Below are positions 45,218-54,620 of a stretch of DNA of 64,000 nucleotides, in pieces. The notes beneath the pieces are model-generated. The model was not told the DNA's origin. It saw nothing but the letters and a program-made list of their open reading frames with translations, and did not search any database. How positions within the stretch are numbered: position 1 is the first letter of the stretch; each line of letters opens with the position of its first letter. The DNA comes from Sediminibacterium sp. (GTDB lineage: Bacteria > Bacteroidota > Bacteroidia > Chitinophagales > Chitinophagaceae): contig JAFWCB010000008.1 in assembly GCA_017537025.1 (NCBI GenBank), forward strand, positions 248,001-312,000. The letters run 5' to 3'. The position numbers and the translations under genes are program-made.

Positions 45218-45895
45218 TTATTTTCTGGTATCATGAAAGGCTTTAGCATAAATTGGCTCAGTATAAGCCAAATCCGCGAAATGATTAGTTTTATATGCCT
45301 GCTCACTTAAAAAGATCATATCCTCAATGGTATGTGGAGAGGTACTGATGATATATTTTAGGTTGGTTAGCGTATTTGGAACTTTTTGTGCCCCATTTCC
45401 ACAGAATATTATCGGAATCGATGGATTCAATGTATTCAAATAATCATCAGTCAGTATAATGGCTTTGGGGGGTTGCAATTCTTCTAAATCAGGCTTGTAT
45501 ATGCCCATGAAAACCTCCATACGTCGAGCATCGATCATTGGATATATCAAATAATCCGGCTCCTGCCACCCTGTTTTTGTGTTTGCCGCATGGGCAATTA
45601 CAGCCAATGTATTAATCGTGATTAAAGGCTTTTGTAGGGTAAAACAGATTCCTTTAGCCGAGGCCATTCCTACTCTTAAACCGGTATAACTTCCGGGGCC
45701 GGCAGTAACAGCTAAGGCATCAATATCGGCTAAAACTATACCTGTTTCTATGCATAAAGATTGAATAGCCGGCTGCAGAAAACTACCATGTTTTTTTGAA
45801 TCCGTATTCTCACTTTTAGCAAGTACAATACCATCCTTACAGATACAGGTACCTGCGTATTCAGTAGCGGTATCAATGCAGAGAAGGAGGGGCAT
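45218..45895 (-). CDS. tsaB: tRNA threonylcarbamoyladenosine protein TsaB
   Basis: 225 residues. LCIDTATEYAGTCI and VTAGPGSYTGLRVGMASAKGI are the TsaB signatures of the ASKHA fold without the metal-binding His of TsaD. TsaB scaffolds the TsaD-TsaE complex for t6A37 in tRNAs. A 56-base heptamer tract begins directly upstream of its start codon. Confidence 0.93.
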   Translation of the reverse strand: MPLLLCIDTATEYAGTCICKDGIVLAKSENTDSKKHGSFLQPAIQSLCIETGIVLADIDALAVTAGPGSYTGLRVGMASAKGICFTLQKPLITINTLAVIAHAANTKTGWQEPDYLIYPMIDARRMEVFMGIYKPDLEELQPPKAIILTDDYLNTLNPSIPIIFCGNGAQKVPNTLTNLKYIISTSPHTIEDMIFLSEQAYKTNHFADLAYTEPIYAKAFHDTRK

Positions 45896-45951
45896 GGTTA
45901 TGGGTTATGGGTTATAGGTTAAAGGTATAGGGTATAGGGTATAGGGTATAA
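45896..45951 (+). repeat. Heptamer-period tract upstream of tsaB (eight units)
   Basis: Eight 7-base units without interruption: GGTTATG twice, GGTTATA, GGTTAAA, GGTATAG three times, GGTATAA. It starts one base from the tsaB ATG (minus strand). The reverse complement (CTATACC, TTTAACC) resembles the tract before argD. Confidence 0.85.
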
Positions 45952-46009
45952 TGGCAAATGTCAAAACTATAAAAATTATTATTGGGTCGGTATTGTTCCT
46001 TTAGTTTAC

Positions 46010-46630
46010 CTATTTACTTTTAGCACTTTCCTCAACTAAAGCTTTAGCAGGGATATAACGATCATCTTTTTCACTTAATATATAGAGTAATTCAACAATT
46101 TTATGAACCCCGATTTTACTTGCCCATTCAAACGGCCCAAAGGGGTAATTGGTTCCTAATTTCATAGCCGTATCGATATCTTCCTTACTACTTATCCCTT
46201 CACCCCAACCAAAATAAGCTTCATTAATAATCATAGCAACAACTCTTGCAGCCAGCATACCTGGTACATCTGTACTTTTTTGATAAGGTATATGCAAAAG
46301 ATCTAGTGTTTCTGCCATTAATTTTAACTGCGTTGGCGTTCCGGCAATTTCAATTCCATTTTTTTCATAAAACCCGGGCCATCCATTAAATCTACAATGG
46401 TTCTCCGGTAAAGTAAATCCGGTAATAGCAAGCGCATTTACTAAAACGGGCTTATCGGTAATAACTTCAAAAAAATTATGATCCCTTTCAAATAAAGAAT
46501 CGATATATAAATCGGCATCCAAAGGAAAGGATTTGTGTTCAGCGAAAGTTAAATCCACTTGTTTATTTGCCAATAAACCCTGCCAAATAGTTTCATCTTT
46601 CTTCAAACAGTGAATAACAACTTTTTGCAT
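46010..46630 (-). CDS. 3-hydroxyacyl-CoA dehydrogenase C-terminal-domain protein
   Basis: 206 residues. The second half matches the 3HCDH C-terminal domain (RVVAMIINEAYFGWGEGISSKEDIDTAMKLGTNYPFGPFEWASKIG). The N-terminal half is about 100 residues and lacks the GxGxxG NAD loop of full enzymes (about 280 residues), so it is probably not a dehydrogenase. Similar short forms are found in Bacteroidetes; function unknown. Divergent from the RidA gene. Confidence 0.8.
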   Translation of the reverse strand: MQKVVIHCLKKDETIWQGLLANKQVDLTFAEHKSFPLDADLYIDSLFERDHNFFEVITDKPVLVNALAITGFTLPENHCRFNGWPGFYEKNGIEIAGTPTQLKLMAETLDLLHIPYQKSTDVPGMLAARVVAMIINEAYFGWGEGISSKEDIDTAMKLGTNYPFGPFEWASKIGVHKIVELLYILSEKDDRYIPAKALVEESAKSK

Positions 46631-46693
46631 TCGGCAAATTTAGGTTGGAGAGTTCATTAAAATGCAGCAACTTGCTGTTCTCAAAAAATTACT

Positions 46694-47086
46694 ATGTCTA
46701 AACAGATCATTAAAACCGATAAGGCTCCTGCTCCTATCGGTCCGTATAACCAAGCCATTAAAGCGAATGGAATGATATTTATAAGCGGTCAAGTTGCCTT
46801 TGATCCTACCAGTGGGGAGCTTAAAATAGGTTCTATACAAGAAGAAACAACACAAGTGATGAAAAACCTGGAAGCTATTTTACAGGAAGCGGGAATTGGC
46901 TTCGGGCATATTGTAAAAACCAGTATTTTTTTGAGTGATATGTCGCTTTTCGCAGCTGTAAATGAAGTGTATGGCGGATATTTTGAAGGTTTCATAGCTC
47001 CTGCTCGCGAAACAGTAGCGGTAAAAACATTACCACGAAATGTAAATGTTGAGATTAGTATGATAGCCGTTGACTCAATTGATTAA
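46694..47086 (+). CDS. RidA-family reactive-intermediate deaminase
   Basis: 130 residues, full length. IGPYNQAIKANGMIFISGQVAFDP (15-38) and the catalytic Arg105 in PARETVAV, with E120 in NVNVEI, define the active RidA subgroup, which hydrolyses 2-aminoacrylate and other imines. It stands alone, converging on the epimerase gene with no gap. Confidence 0.93.
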   Translation: MSKQIIKTDKAPAPIGPYNQAIKANGMIFISGQVAFDPTSGELKIGSIQEETTQVMKNLEAILQEAGIGFGHIVKTSIFLSDMSLFAAVNEVYGGYFEGFIAPARETVAVKTLPRNVNVEISMIAVDSID

Positions 47087-48028
47087 TTAAGGAACGGATA
47101 ATTTATAAACGGTGGAGAAACTGTAATCTTTATTGGGCTCCAGCACCAATAAACCTATTTGATTATTAAAGTTATCTGGTGCACCACTTAAGTTTTCAAT
47201 AGCAATACTTCTTCGATGTGGGGGGGTGTATACTTGTAAAATGGGATAAGCGCCCGAAGGTTGAACATGAAGCGTAATATTTTTGTTTGATAAAATTATA
47301 TCTGCCGGCGCTGTAGGGTTCAATATAAACGAATTATCTAAACTAATATCTTTTAGCAGTAGCCCACTCTCGAACCTATCATCTTTTTGTAGCTCACCGG
47401 TAGGTAGTAAAGTATCATCAAAAATAATTTTTTGGGTAGCATCAAATTGAAGTGTGGAATCATCTATTTTCCCTCCCAAACTAAAATAAGGGTGCCAACC
47501 ATCTGCATAAGGAATAGCTTCTTTATTTTCATGGCGAACAGTGGTTGTTATGGAAAGATGATTATTGTTTTCAAGCGTCCATTTTAGCTCGATACTATAG
47601 GGAAAAGGATATCCTTGGTCTGTAGCGTCATATTTTTTGACTAATACTACCGTTGCGTACTCGTTTGTGGCCTCGAGTTGTGAAATATCATATACCATAT
47701 CATATACTAAACCATGAATGGCATGTGCTCCCAAATAATGCTTATGTACTTTGTAATTTTTTTCATTCCAACGGAATATACCATCTCTCATACGGCAAAC
47801 AAAGGGACTTAATTTGGCGCCGGCAAAACTATCTGCTATTGTTTTTCTGGCCTCAGCTACAGATTGATATCCGCTTACACAATTAATGATTTTATTATTG
47901 ATAGGGATACTAAAAGCATTCAATAAACCACCAAAAGCATAAATCGTTGCGGTACACCCCATTTCCTTGTCTTTTAAGTGAATAATCGGGTGTGCCTGCT
48001 GCTTAGAGATGGATGCAGAAAAACGCAT
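47087..48028 (-). CDS. Aldose 1-epimerase
   Basis: 313 residues of beta-sandwich. PYADGWHPYFSLGG holds the catalytic His region; FILNPTAPADIILS and LQVYTPPHRRSIAIENLSGAPDNFN match the GalM ending with the catalytic Glu. It interconverts sugar anomers. No signal peptide. Divergent from icmF; 85 bases separate the starts. Confidence 0.87.
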   Translation of the reverse strand: MRFSASISKQQAHPIIHLKDKEMGCTATIYAFGGLLNAFSIPINNKIINCVSGYQSVAEARKTIADSFAGAKLSPFVCRMRDGIFRWNEKNYKVHKHYLGAHAIHGLVYDMVYDISQLEATNEYATVVLVKKYDATDQGYPFPYSIELKWTLENNNHLSITTTVRHENKEAIPYADGWHPYFSLGGKIDDSTLQFDATQKIIFDDTLLPTGELQKDDRFESGLLLKDISLDNSFILNPTAPADIILSNKNITLHVQPSGAYPILQVYTPPHRRSIAIENLSGAPDNFNNQIGLLVLEPNKDYSFSTVYKLSVP

Positions 48029-48080
48029 CTATGTAAGATATGACAGTAAAAACTAACAGCTGTTCACCTCAACACTAAAA

Positions 48081-48112
48081 ACAGTATTTTTGCAATTCTC
48101 ATAAAATACTGT
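48081..48112. promoter_or_regulatory. icmF promoter: -7 box within a 10-bp inverted repeat
   Basis: ACAGTATTTT (48081-48090) and AAAATACTGT (48103-48112) are perfect inverted copies 12 bases apart. The -7 box TATTTTTGC (48085-48093) overlaps the left arm, and the icmF ATG at 48114 is two bases after the right arm. It could be a repressor operator or a hairpin at the mRNA 5' end. Confidence 0.5.
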
Positions 48113-48113
48113 T

Positions 48114-51100
48114 ATGCCATATCAGCTCAAGCATAAAGTTCGTATTGTAACTGCCGCCAGTTTATTTGATGGCCATGATGCTGCCATTAATATCATGCGT
48201 CGGATACTGCAATCAAAAGGTGCGGAAATTATTCACTTAGGCCATAACCGCAGTGTAGCAGAGATCGTAGAATGTGCTATTGAGGAAGATGCACAGGGTA
48301 TTGCCATTACCAGCTATCAGGGCGGACATGTTGAGTTTTTCAAGTACATGAAAGATCTTCTTGATCAGAATGGCTGCTCGCATATTAAAATATTCGGTGG
48401 GGGTGGCGGAACTATTCTTCCTGAAGAAATAAGAGAGTTGCACCAATATGGCATCACTAGAATTTATAGTCCGGATGATGGCCGACAAATGGGCTTAGAG
48501 GGCATGATTGAGGATGTAATTAAGCAGTGCGATTTTAAGTTAAATGGAAAAGGGGATTATCGCCATCCTATGACTTTAGGGGAAGTGAAAGATGTACGGT
48601 CCATAGCCAGAAAAATTACGAATGCAGAGAATGGGATGTTAGACGATAGACGATTGACGGAAGACGATAAGGAAGGGTTGGCAGGCCCTCCGGTACTGGG
48701 AATTACGGGCACCGGTGGGGCAGGTAAGAGTTCCGTAACAGATGAAATTGTTCGTCGCTTTTTGCAACGATATACCGATAAAACGATTGCCGTTATTTCT
48801 GTGGATCCCTCTAAGAAAAAAACAGGGGGCGCTTTATTGGGAGATCGGATACGCATGAATGCTATCGCACATCCAAGAGCATATATGCGTAGTTTAGCTA
48901 CCAGAGAAGATAATACGGCATTGAGTGCCCATGTGCAAGAAGCTATTAATATTTGTAAAGAAGCAGCTTTTGATTTTATTATTTTAGAATCGGCCGGCGT
49001 TGGGCAAAGCGACGCTTCGATATTAGATTTTTGTGATGTAAGCTTGTATGTAATGACACCGGAGTATGGTGCCGCATCACAGCTAGAAAAAATAAATATG
49101 CTCGATTATGCGGATCTTATTTGTATCAACAAATTTGATAAAGCAGGAGCATTAGATGCCTTGAATGATGTACGCAAACAATATAAAAGGAGTCATGGTT
49201 TATGGGAAGCCAAGGATGATGATTTACCCGTTATAGGAAGTATAGCCGCACAGTTCAATGATGCTGGCGTGAATCAATTATTTGATAAATTAATTACAAC
49301 TATTCAAAAGAAGTGTAATATCAACTTTGATGAGAAAATTGTTTCTGATGGGCATGCGATGGCCAGTACCACAAAATCACAGATTATTCCACCGAAAAGA
49401 GTGCGTTATCTGGCCGAAATAGCTGAGAATAATCGTGGCTATGATAATTGGGTAACCGAACAGGTGGCATTAGCATCTAAATGGTATCAATTACGAGGCG
49501 TATTGGATACGGTAACTAGCGAGCCGATAAAAAAAGAATTGGAAATTATTGAAACAAAAATAATAGAAGGCTTACACCCGGAGTGTAAAAAAATGATTAC
49601 GAATTGGTCATTATTGGTTAAGAAGTATAACGCCGATTTTTTTGAATATACGGTTAGAGATAAAACAATTAAACAAGCACTTAGTACAACCTCTTTAAGT
49701 GGTACAAGGATTCCTAAAGTGGTATTACCCAAGTATAAAGATTGGGGAGATATTTTACGATGGCAATTACAAGAAAATATACCCGGTGAATTCCCGTATA
49801 CTGCCGGTGTTTTTGAATTGAAGAGACAGGGAGAAGATCCTACCCGGATGTTTGCAGGAGAAGGAGGGCCTGAGCGCACCAATAAAAGATTTCACTATGT
49901 GTCTTTAGGACAGCCCGCCATTCGCTTATCAACGGCATTTGATAGTGTTACATTATATGGAGAAGATCCGGCGCCACGTCCCGATATTTATGGAAAAGTT
50001 GGAAATAGCGGTGTTAGTATCGCAACCGTTGACGACGCTAAAAAATTATATAGCGGATTTGATTTATGCGACCCTAAAACTTCGGTAAGCATGACGATCA
50101 ATGGCCCTGCACCGATTATTTTAGCTTTTTTTATGAATGCTGCTATTGATCAGCTTTGTGAAAAATGGATAACAGAAAATAATAAGTGGGAAGAAGTAAA
50201 TAAAAAAATAGCAGCCAAATTTAGTAAGATACCTAAACCTGTTTATTATAATCCATCATTACCTGAAAGATTACCGGAGGGTAATAATGGGTTAGGTATT
50301 GGTTTACTCGGCATGAGTGGCGATGAGGTATTACCTGCCGATGTATATGCATCCATTAAAGCGAAAGCATTATCACAGGTAAGAGGTACGGTTCAAGCAG
50401 ATATTTTAAAAGAAGATCAGGCTCAAAACACTTGTATTTTCTCTACGGAGTTTGCCCTAAAACTAATGGGCGATGTTCAGGCTTATTTTATCGACAATCA
50501 GGTTCGTAATTTTTACAGTGTTAGTATTAGTGGTTACCATATTGCGGAGGCAGGTGCAAACCCTATCACTCAATTGGCTTTTACACTAGCTAATGGATTT
50601 ACTTATGTAGAATATTATTTGAGCAGAGGGATGCATATTGATGATTTTGCTCCAAACTTATCTTTTTTCTTTAGCAATGGAATGGATCCGGAATATAGTG
50701 TAATAGGTAGGGTAACAAGGCGTATTTGGGCGAAGGCAATGAAAAATAAATACAAAGCCAATGATCGCTCCCAAAAATTAAAATATCATATTCAAACAAG
50801 TGGTAGAAGCTTGCATGCTCAAGAGATTGATTTTAATGATATCCGAACCACACTACAAGCATTATATGCCATTTACGATAACTGTAATAGTTTGCATACC
50901 AATGCTTATGATGAGGCCATTACTACACCTACCGAAGAAAGTGTACGCCGTGCTATGGCTATTCAATTGATCATTAACAGAGAGCTGGGTACTGCTAAAA
51001 CAGAGAATTTCATACAAGGAAGTTTTGCCATCGAAGAATTAACGGACTTAGTGGAAGAAGCGGTGCTTGCTGAATTTGAACGTATTACAGATAGAGGTGG

Positions 51101-51482
51101 CGTTTTGGGAGCCATGGAAAGAATGTATCAACGCAATAAGATTCAGGAAGAAAGTTTATATTACGAGACCCTGAAACATACCGGGGAGTTGCCATTAGTT
51201 GGAGTAAACACTTTCCTTAATAAAAAAGGAAGCCCTACTATTTTACCAGGTGAAGTAATCAGAAGCACAACAGAAGAAAAAGAGCAACAAATTCAAAATT
51301 TAAAAGCTTTTCACCAACGTAACGCCGGAAAAAGTCAACAGGCATTGAAAGATTTACAATATGTTGCTATCAATAATGGCAACTTATTTGCCGAGTTGAT
51401 GGAAACAGTAAAATATTGTTCTTTGGGGGAAATAACCAACGCGTTATATGCTGTTGGGGGACAATATCGCAGAAACATGTAA
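48114..51482 (+). CDS. icmF: Fused isobutyryl-CoA mutase IcmF (B12 mutase with MeaB-type GTPase)
   Basis: 1122 residues with IcmF domain order: N-terminal cobalamin-binding domain (D19-G-H21-D motif; [10 protein letters not shown]), central G-protein chaperone (P-loop GTGGAGKSS near 199-207, [15 protein letters not shown]), then the TIM-barrel mutase ([40 protein letters not shown]). It isomerises isobutyryl-CoA and butyryl-CoA (some also pivalyl/isovaleryl-CoA). The linker between the B12 and G domains ([13 protein letters not shown]) is encoded by an in-frame heptamer tract. Single-gene unit with its own promoter. Confidence 0.94.
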   Translation: MPYQLKHKVRIVTAASLFDGHDAAINIMRRILQSKGAEIIHLGHNRSVAEIVECAIEEDAQGIAITSYQGGHVEFFKYMKDLLDQNGCSHIKIFGGGGGTILPEEIRELHQYGITRIYSPDDGRQMGLEGMIEDVIKQCDFKLNGKGDYRHPMTLGEVKDVRSIARKITNAENGMLDDRRLTEDDKEGLAGPPVLGITGTGGAGKSSVTDEIVRRFLQRYTDKTIAVISVDPSKKKTGGALLGDRIRMNAIAHPRAYMRSLATREDNTALSAHVQEAINICKEAAFDFIILESAGVGQSDASILDFCDVSLYVMTPEYGAASQLEKINMLDYADLICINKFDKAGALDALNDVRKQYKRSHGLWEAKDDDLPVIGSIAAQFNDAGVNQLFDKLITTIQKKCNINFDEKIVSDGHAMASTTKSQIIPPKRVRYLAEIAENNRGYDNWVTEQVALASKWYQLRGVLDTVTSEPIKKELEIIETKIIEGLHPECKKMITNWSLLVKKYNADFFEYTVRDKTIKQALSTTSLSGTRIPKVVLPKYKDWGDILRWQLQENIPGEFPYTAGVFELKRQGEDPTRMFAGEGGPERTNKRFHYVSLGQPAIRLSTAFDSVTLYGEDPAPRPDIYGKVGNSGVSIATVDDAKKLYSGFDLCDPKTSVSMTINGPAPIILAFFMNAAIDQLCEKWITENNKWEEVNKKIAAKFSKIPKPVYYNPSLPERLPEGNNGLGIGLLGMSGDEVLPADVYASIKAKALSQVRGTVQADILKEDQAQNTCIFSTEFALKLMGDVQAYFIDNQVRNFYSVSISGYHIAEAGANPITQLAFTLANGFTYVEYYLSRGMHIDDFAPNLSFFFSNGMDPEYSVIGRVTRRIWAKAMKNKYKANDRSQKLKYHIQTSGRSLHAQEIDFNDIRTTLQALYAIYDNCNSLHTNAYDEAITTPTEESVRRAMAIQLIINRELGTAKTENFIQGSFAIEELTDLVEEAVLAEFERITDRGGVLGAMERMYQRNKIQEESLYYETLKHTGELPLVGVNTFLNKKGSPTILPGEVIRSTTEEKEQQIQNLKAFHQRNAGKSQQALKDLQYVAINNGNLFAELMETVKYCSLGEITNALYAVGGQYRRNM
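48633..48674 (+). repeat. Heptamer-period tract inside icmF coding sequence
   Basis: Units GGGATGT, TAGACGA twice, TTGACGG, AAGACGA, TAAGGAA, together 42 bases or 14 codons. The AGACG core is shared with the tract in ispG. It falls in the interdomain linker, where an insertion is tolerated. Confidence 0.7.
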
Positions 51483-51491
51483 TTTGTGACC

Positions 51492-52070
51492 ATGAAAGGA
51501 ATAATCATAACCTTAGTATTTGTTATTTTTTCAACCATGAGCCATGCTCAACATGCTTTTCGAAAAATTGATACAACTATGAAGTTGGGAAAAGCCGGAT
51601 ATAAAATATCCTGCAAAAATGCCAATGAGGAAAAAAATTATGTTTCACTAAACCCGATTGGCTTTAAAAATACTGCCCGTGATTTCGGATTTGATATCAA
51701 GGGAAGAATTATACAAACTGAAGTAGATGATTTGAATGGTGATGGTTTCCCTGATCTGGTAATTTATGTGCAGCAACCGGGTCCGAAGAACGCTGCAGCT
51801 GTAATAGGTATTTCTTCTATGGAAAATGAAAGCTATCAACCCATAGGTTTCCCTGATATTTTGGATGATCCTAAATTGCGAACCGGATATAATGGCAGAG
51901 ATCAATTTTTTTTAATGGAAGGAACATTGATGAGAAGATTCCCATTGTTTACTTCCGACTCCATACCTGTACAAACAGGTATGTATCGCCAAGTACAATA
52001 TAAAGTAATAAAAGAAGAACGAGGCTTGCGATTTAAAGTAGCACGTACATACGATTATGCTAAACAATAA
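51492..52070 (+). CDS. Secreted hypothetical protein with an acidic Ca-loop-like repeat
   Basis: 192 residues from the ATG at 51492; a GTG six bases upstream is less likely. Signal peptide MKGIIITLVFVIFSTMSHAQ. The only recognisable element is DDLNGDGFPDLVIYVQ (about 72-87), resembling an FG-GAP or dockerin-like calcium loop. No family recognised. It follows icmF by nine bases but has no obvious link to it. Confidence 0.7.
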   Translation: MKGIIITLVFVIFSTMSHAQHAFRKIDTTMKLGKAGYKISCKNANEEKNYVSLNPIGFKNTARDFGFDIKGRIIQTEVDDLNGDGFPDLVIYVQQPGPKNAAAVIGISSMENESYQPIGFPDILDDPKLRTGYNGRDQFFLMEGTLMRRFPLFTSDSIPVQTGMYRQVQYKVIKEERGLRFKVARTYDYAKQ

Positions 52071-52133
52071 GTTCTTATTTATTTAATAGTTCCATTTTAA
52101 TTAGGCTTTGTAACTTTAATCACAACCAATTTT

Positions 52134-54569
52134 ATGCGCAAATATCTTTTGTGTGGCTTATTAGCATGTACAGCTACAATTGTTTCTTCCCAAACGCTTG
52201 AACAAGTTGAATCTAAAAAAGTTACACTTCCCAATGGTTGGAATTTAACGCCTGTTGGAAGAAGTTTACCGCTTGGCGATCTGCCTTTAAATATAGCGGT
52301 ATCAAAATCAAAGTCGTTGATGGCAGTAACTAATAACGGACAAAGTGTACAGAGTATCCAATTGATAGATCCTGCAACAGAAACTATTCTTGATACTAAA
52401 GTTGTTGGTAAAGCTTGGTATGGATTAGCTTTTAGTGCCGATGAAAAAAAACTCTATGCCTCCGGTAATCACGATAACTGGATTATGGTTTTCACTATCA
52501 ATAATAAAAAACTGGTACTAACCGATTCCATTATTTTAGGAAAAAAATGGCCTAATAAAATTTCTCCTACGGGTATTGCTGTGGATGATGAAAAACAATT
52601 ATTATATGTAGTAACTAAAGAAGATAATAAATTATATAGTATCGATTTAGCCACTAAACAAATCCAAACGACCTATCAGTTAAGTGGAGAAGCGTATGCT
52701 TGTTTACTTTCGCCGGATAATAAACAGTTATATATCAGTTGTTGGGGCTGCGATAAAGTACTTGTTTTCAGTACTGTGCAAAAAAATATTGTGGCAGAAA
52801 TACCTGTTGGCGATAATCCCAACGAATTATGCTTAACCAAAAAAGGAAAATATCTATACGTTGCTAATGCCAATGATAATAGCGTTTCGGTAATATCAAC
52901 AGCAGAAAATAAAGTAATCGAAACACTAAATTCAGCTTTATACCCCGATGCCCCGAGCGGCTCTACTACAAATGGATTAGCACTTAGCGCTGATGAAAAA
53001 ACATTATTCATTGCGAATGCCGATAATAATTGTTTAAGTGTATTTGATGTAAGCAAACCAATTCAAAGTAAGAGCAAGGGTTTTATCCCTGTGGGATGGT
53101 ATCCTACTAATGTAAAAGTAATTGGAAAGAAAATTTTTGTGAGTAATGGGAAGGGCTTCTCATCGATGGCTAATCCTTATGGACCAAACCCTTTTGGCAA
53201 TAAACAAACGGTGCTTTATCAGGAAGGAGACCCTAATAAACCTAAAAATGTACAATATATCGCAGGCTTATTTCAAGGTACTATGAGTATTATCGATATG
53301 CCAACCGAAGCTCAACTTAGTGTGTTTTCTCAAGTAGTATATAGAAATACGCCTTATAATAAAGTAAAAGAATTATTAGTACAGGGAGAGGAGGGCAATC
53401 CGATACCCAGAAGAGTTGGTGCTGCAAGTCCCATTAAATATGTATTCTATATCATTAAAGAAAACCGCACTTACGATCAGGTTTTAGGCGATATGAAAGA
53501 AGGTAACGGCGATCCGCGTTTAGTTTTGTTCGGTGAAAACATCACACCTAATCAACACGCATTGGCACGTGAATTTGTGTTGCTGGATAATTTTTATGTA
53601 GATGGAGAAGTAAGTGCCGACGGGCATAATTGGAGTACGGGTGCTTACGCTACTGATTTTTTAGAAAAAAATTGGGTAACTAGTTATGGAGGCCGAGGTG
53701 GTGGTTATGATGCAGAAGGTAATAGAGCTGTTGCTAACAATAAAGGCGGCTTTATTTGGGATCATTGTAAAAAAGCGAGCGTTAGTTATAGAACATACGG
53801 TGAGTTTGCAGACAATTATAAAGCGAATATTCCGGCATTGAAAGATCATTTTTGCCCTTATTTTACCGGGTATAATAATGCTGTACCCGACACTACTCGT
53901 TTTTTTCAATGGAAAAGAGAATTTGATTCATTATTGTCGGTAAATGCAGTACCTCGGTTTAATTCTGTTCGGTTTTGTAATGATCATACAGAAGGCTTGC
54001 GTTTAGGAAGACCTACTCCCTATGCTCATGTTGCTGATAATGATTTAGCCGTGGGTATGTTTGTAGAATATTTAAGTAAAAGCCCTATCTGGAAAGAAAC
54101 GGCTGTATTTATTTTGGAAGATGATGCCCAGAACGGAGCAGATCATGTAGATGCGCATCGTAGTATTGCTTTTGTTGCGGGCGGATTTGTAAAAAGAGGT
54201 TTTGTGGATCATACCATGTATTCAACTTCTTCGATGCTGCGTACGATGGAATTAATTTTGGGAATCCCGCCCATGTCGCAATATGATGCTGCTGCCACCC
54301 CCATGTGGCGTAGCTTTACCAATACACCGAATACAAAAACCTTTACGGCTGTTGTTCCTCAAATTAATTTAAAGGATAAGAATACAGCTATGAATGAATG
54401 GCAACGCCGTTCCGAAAAATTCGATTTAACAAAAGAAGATGCAGTACCGGATCTTGAGTTTAATGTAGTTCTTTGGTATGGATTAAAAGGCTCGAATATT
54501 CCTTTCCCCGGACCTAAACGTGCCGCATTTTATAAACCCATAAAAAAAGCCGATAAGGACGATGATTAG
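52134..54569 (+). CDS. Exported YncE-type propeller fused to a phosphoesterase
   Basis: 811 residues with signal peptide MRKYLLCGLLACTATIVSSQ. The N-terminal half is a seven-bladed propeller with repeats like LYVANANDNSVSVISTAENKVIETL. From about residue 440 a phosphoesterase/alkaline-phosphatase-superfamily domain follows (IIKENRTYDQVLGDM, DGEVSADGHNWST, FILEDDAQNGADHVDAHRS). The architecture matches proteins annotated bifunctional YncE/alkaline phosphatase family. It is probably periplasmic; the substrate is unknown. Confidence 0.85.
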   Translation: MRKYLLCGLLACTATIVSSQTLEQVESKKVTLPNGWNLTPVGRSLPLGDLPLNIAVSKSKSLMAVTNNGQSVQSIQLIDPATETILDTKVVGKAWYGLAFSADEKKLYASGNHDNWIMVFTINNKKLVLTDSIILGKKWPNKISPTGIAVDDEKQLLYVVTKEDNKLYSIDLATKQIQTTYQLSGEAYACLLSPDNKQLYISCWGCDKVLVFSTVQKNIVAEIPVGDNPNELCLTKKGKYLYVANANDNSVSVISTAENKVIETLNSALYPDAPSGSTTNGLALSADEKTLFIANADNNCLSVFDVSKPIQSKSKGFIPVGWYPTNVKVIGKKIFVSNGKGFSSMANPYGPNPFGNKQTVLYQEGDPNKPKNVQYIAGLFQGTMSIIDMPTEAQLSVFSQVVYRNTPYNKVKELLVQGEEGNPIPRRVGAASPIKYVFYIIKENRTYDQVLGDMKEGNGDPRLVLFGENITPNQHALAREFVLLDNFYVDGEVSADGHNWSTGAYATDFLEKNWVTSYGGRGGGYDAEGNRAVANNKGGFIWDHCKKASVSYRTYGEFADNYKANIPALKDHFCPYFTGYNNAVPDTTRFFQWKREFDSLLSVNAVPRFNSVRFCNDHTEGLRLGRPTPYAHVADNDLAVGMFVEYLSKSPIWKETAVFILEDDAQNGADHVDAHRSIAFVAGGFVKRGFVDHTMYSTSSMLRTMELILGIPPMSQYDAAATPMWRSFTNTPNTKTFTAVVPQINLKDKNTAMNEWQRRSEKFDLTKEDAVPDLEFNVVLWYGLKGSNIPFPGPKRAAFYKPIKKADKDDD

Positions 54570-54620
54570 AAAATAGCCGGTCATTAATTTCTTACTAACT
54601 TTAGTAGTATAACAACTGCT

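Noticed and set aside
45896-45951. Heptamer tract as a CRISPR array
   Set aside because: Units are seven bases, contiguous and without spacers; no cas genes in the window.
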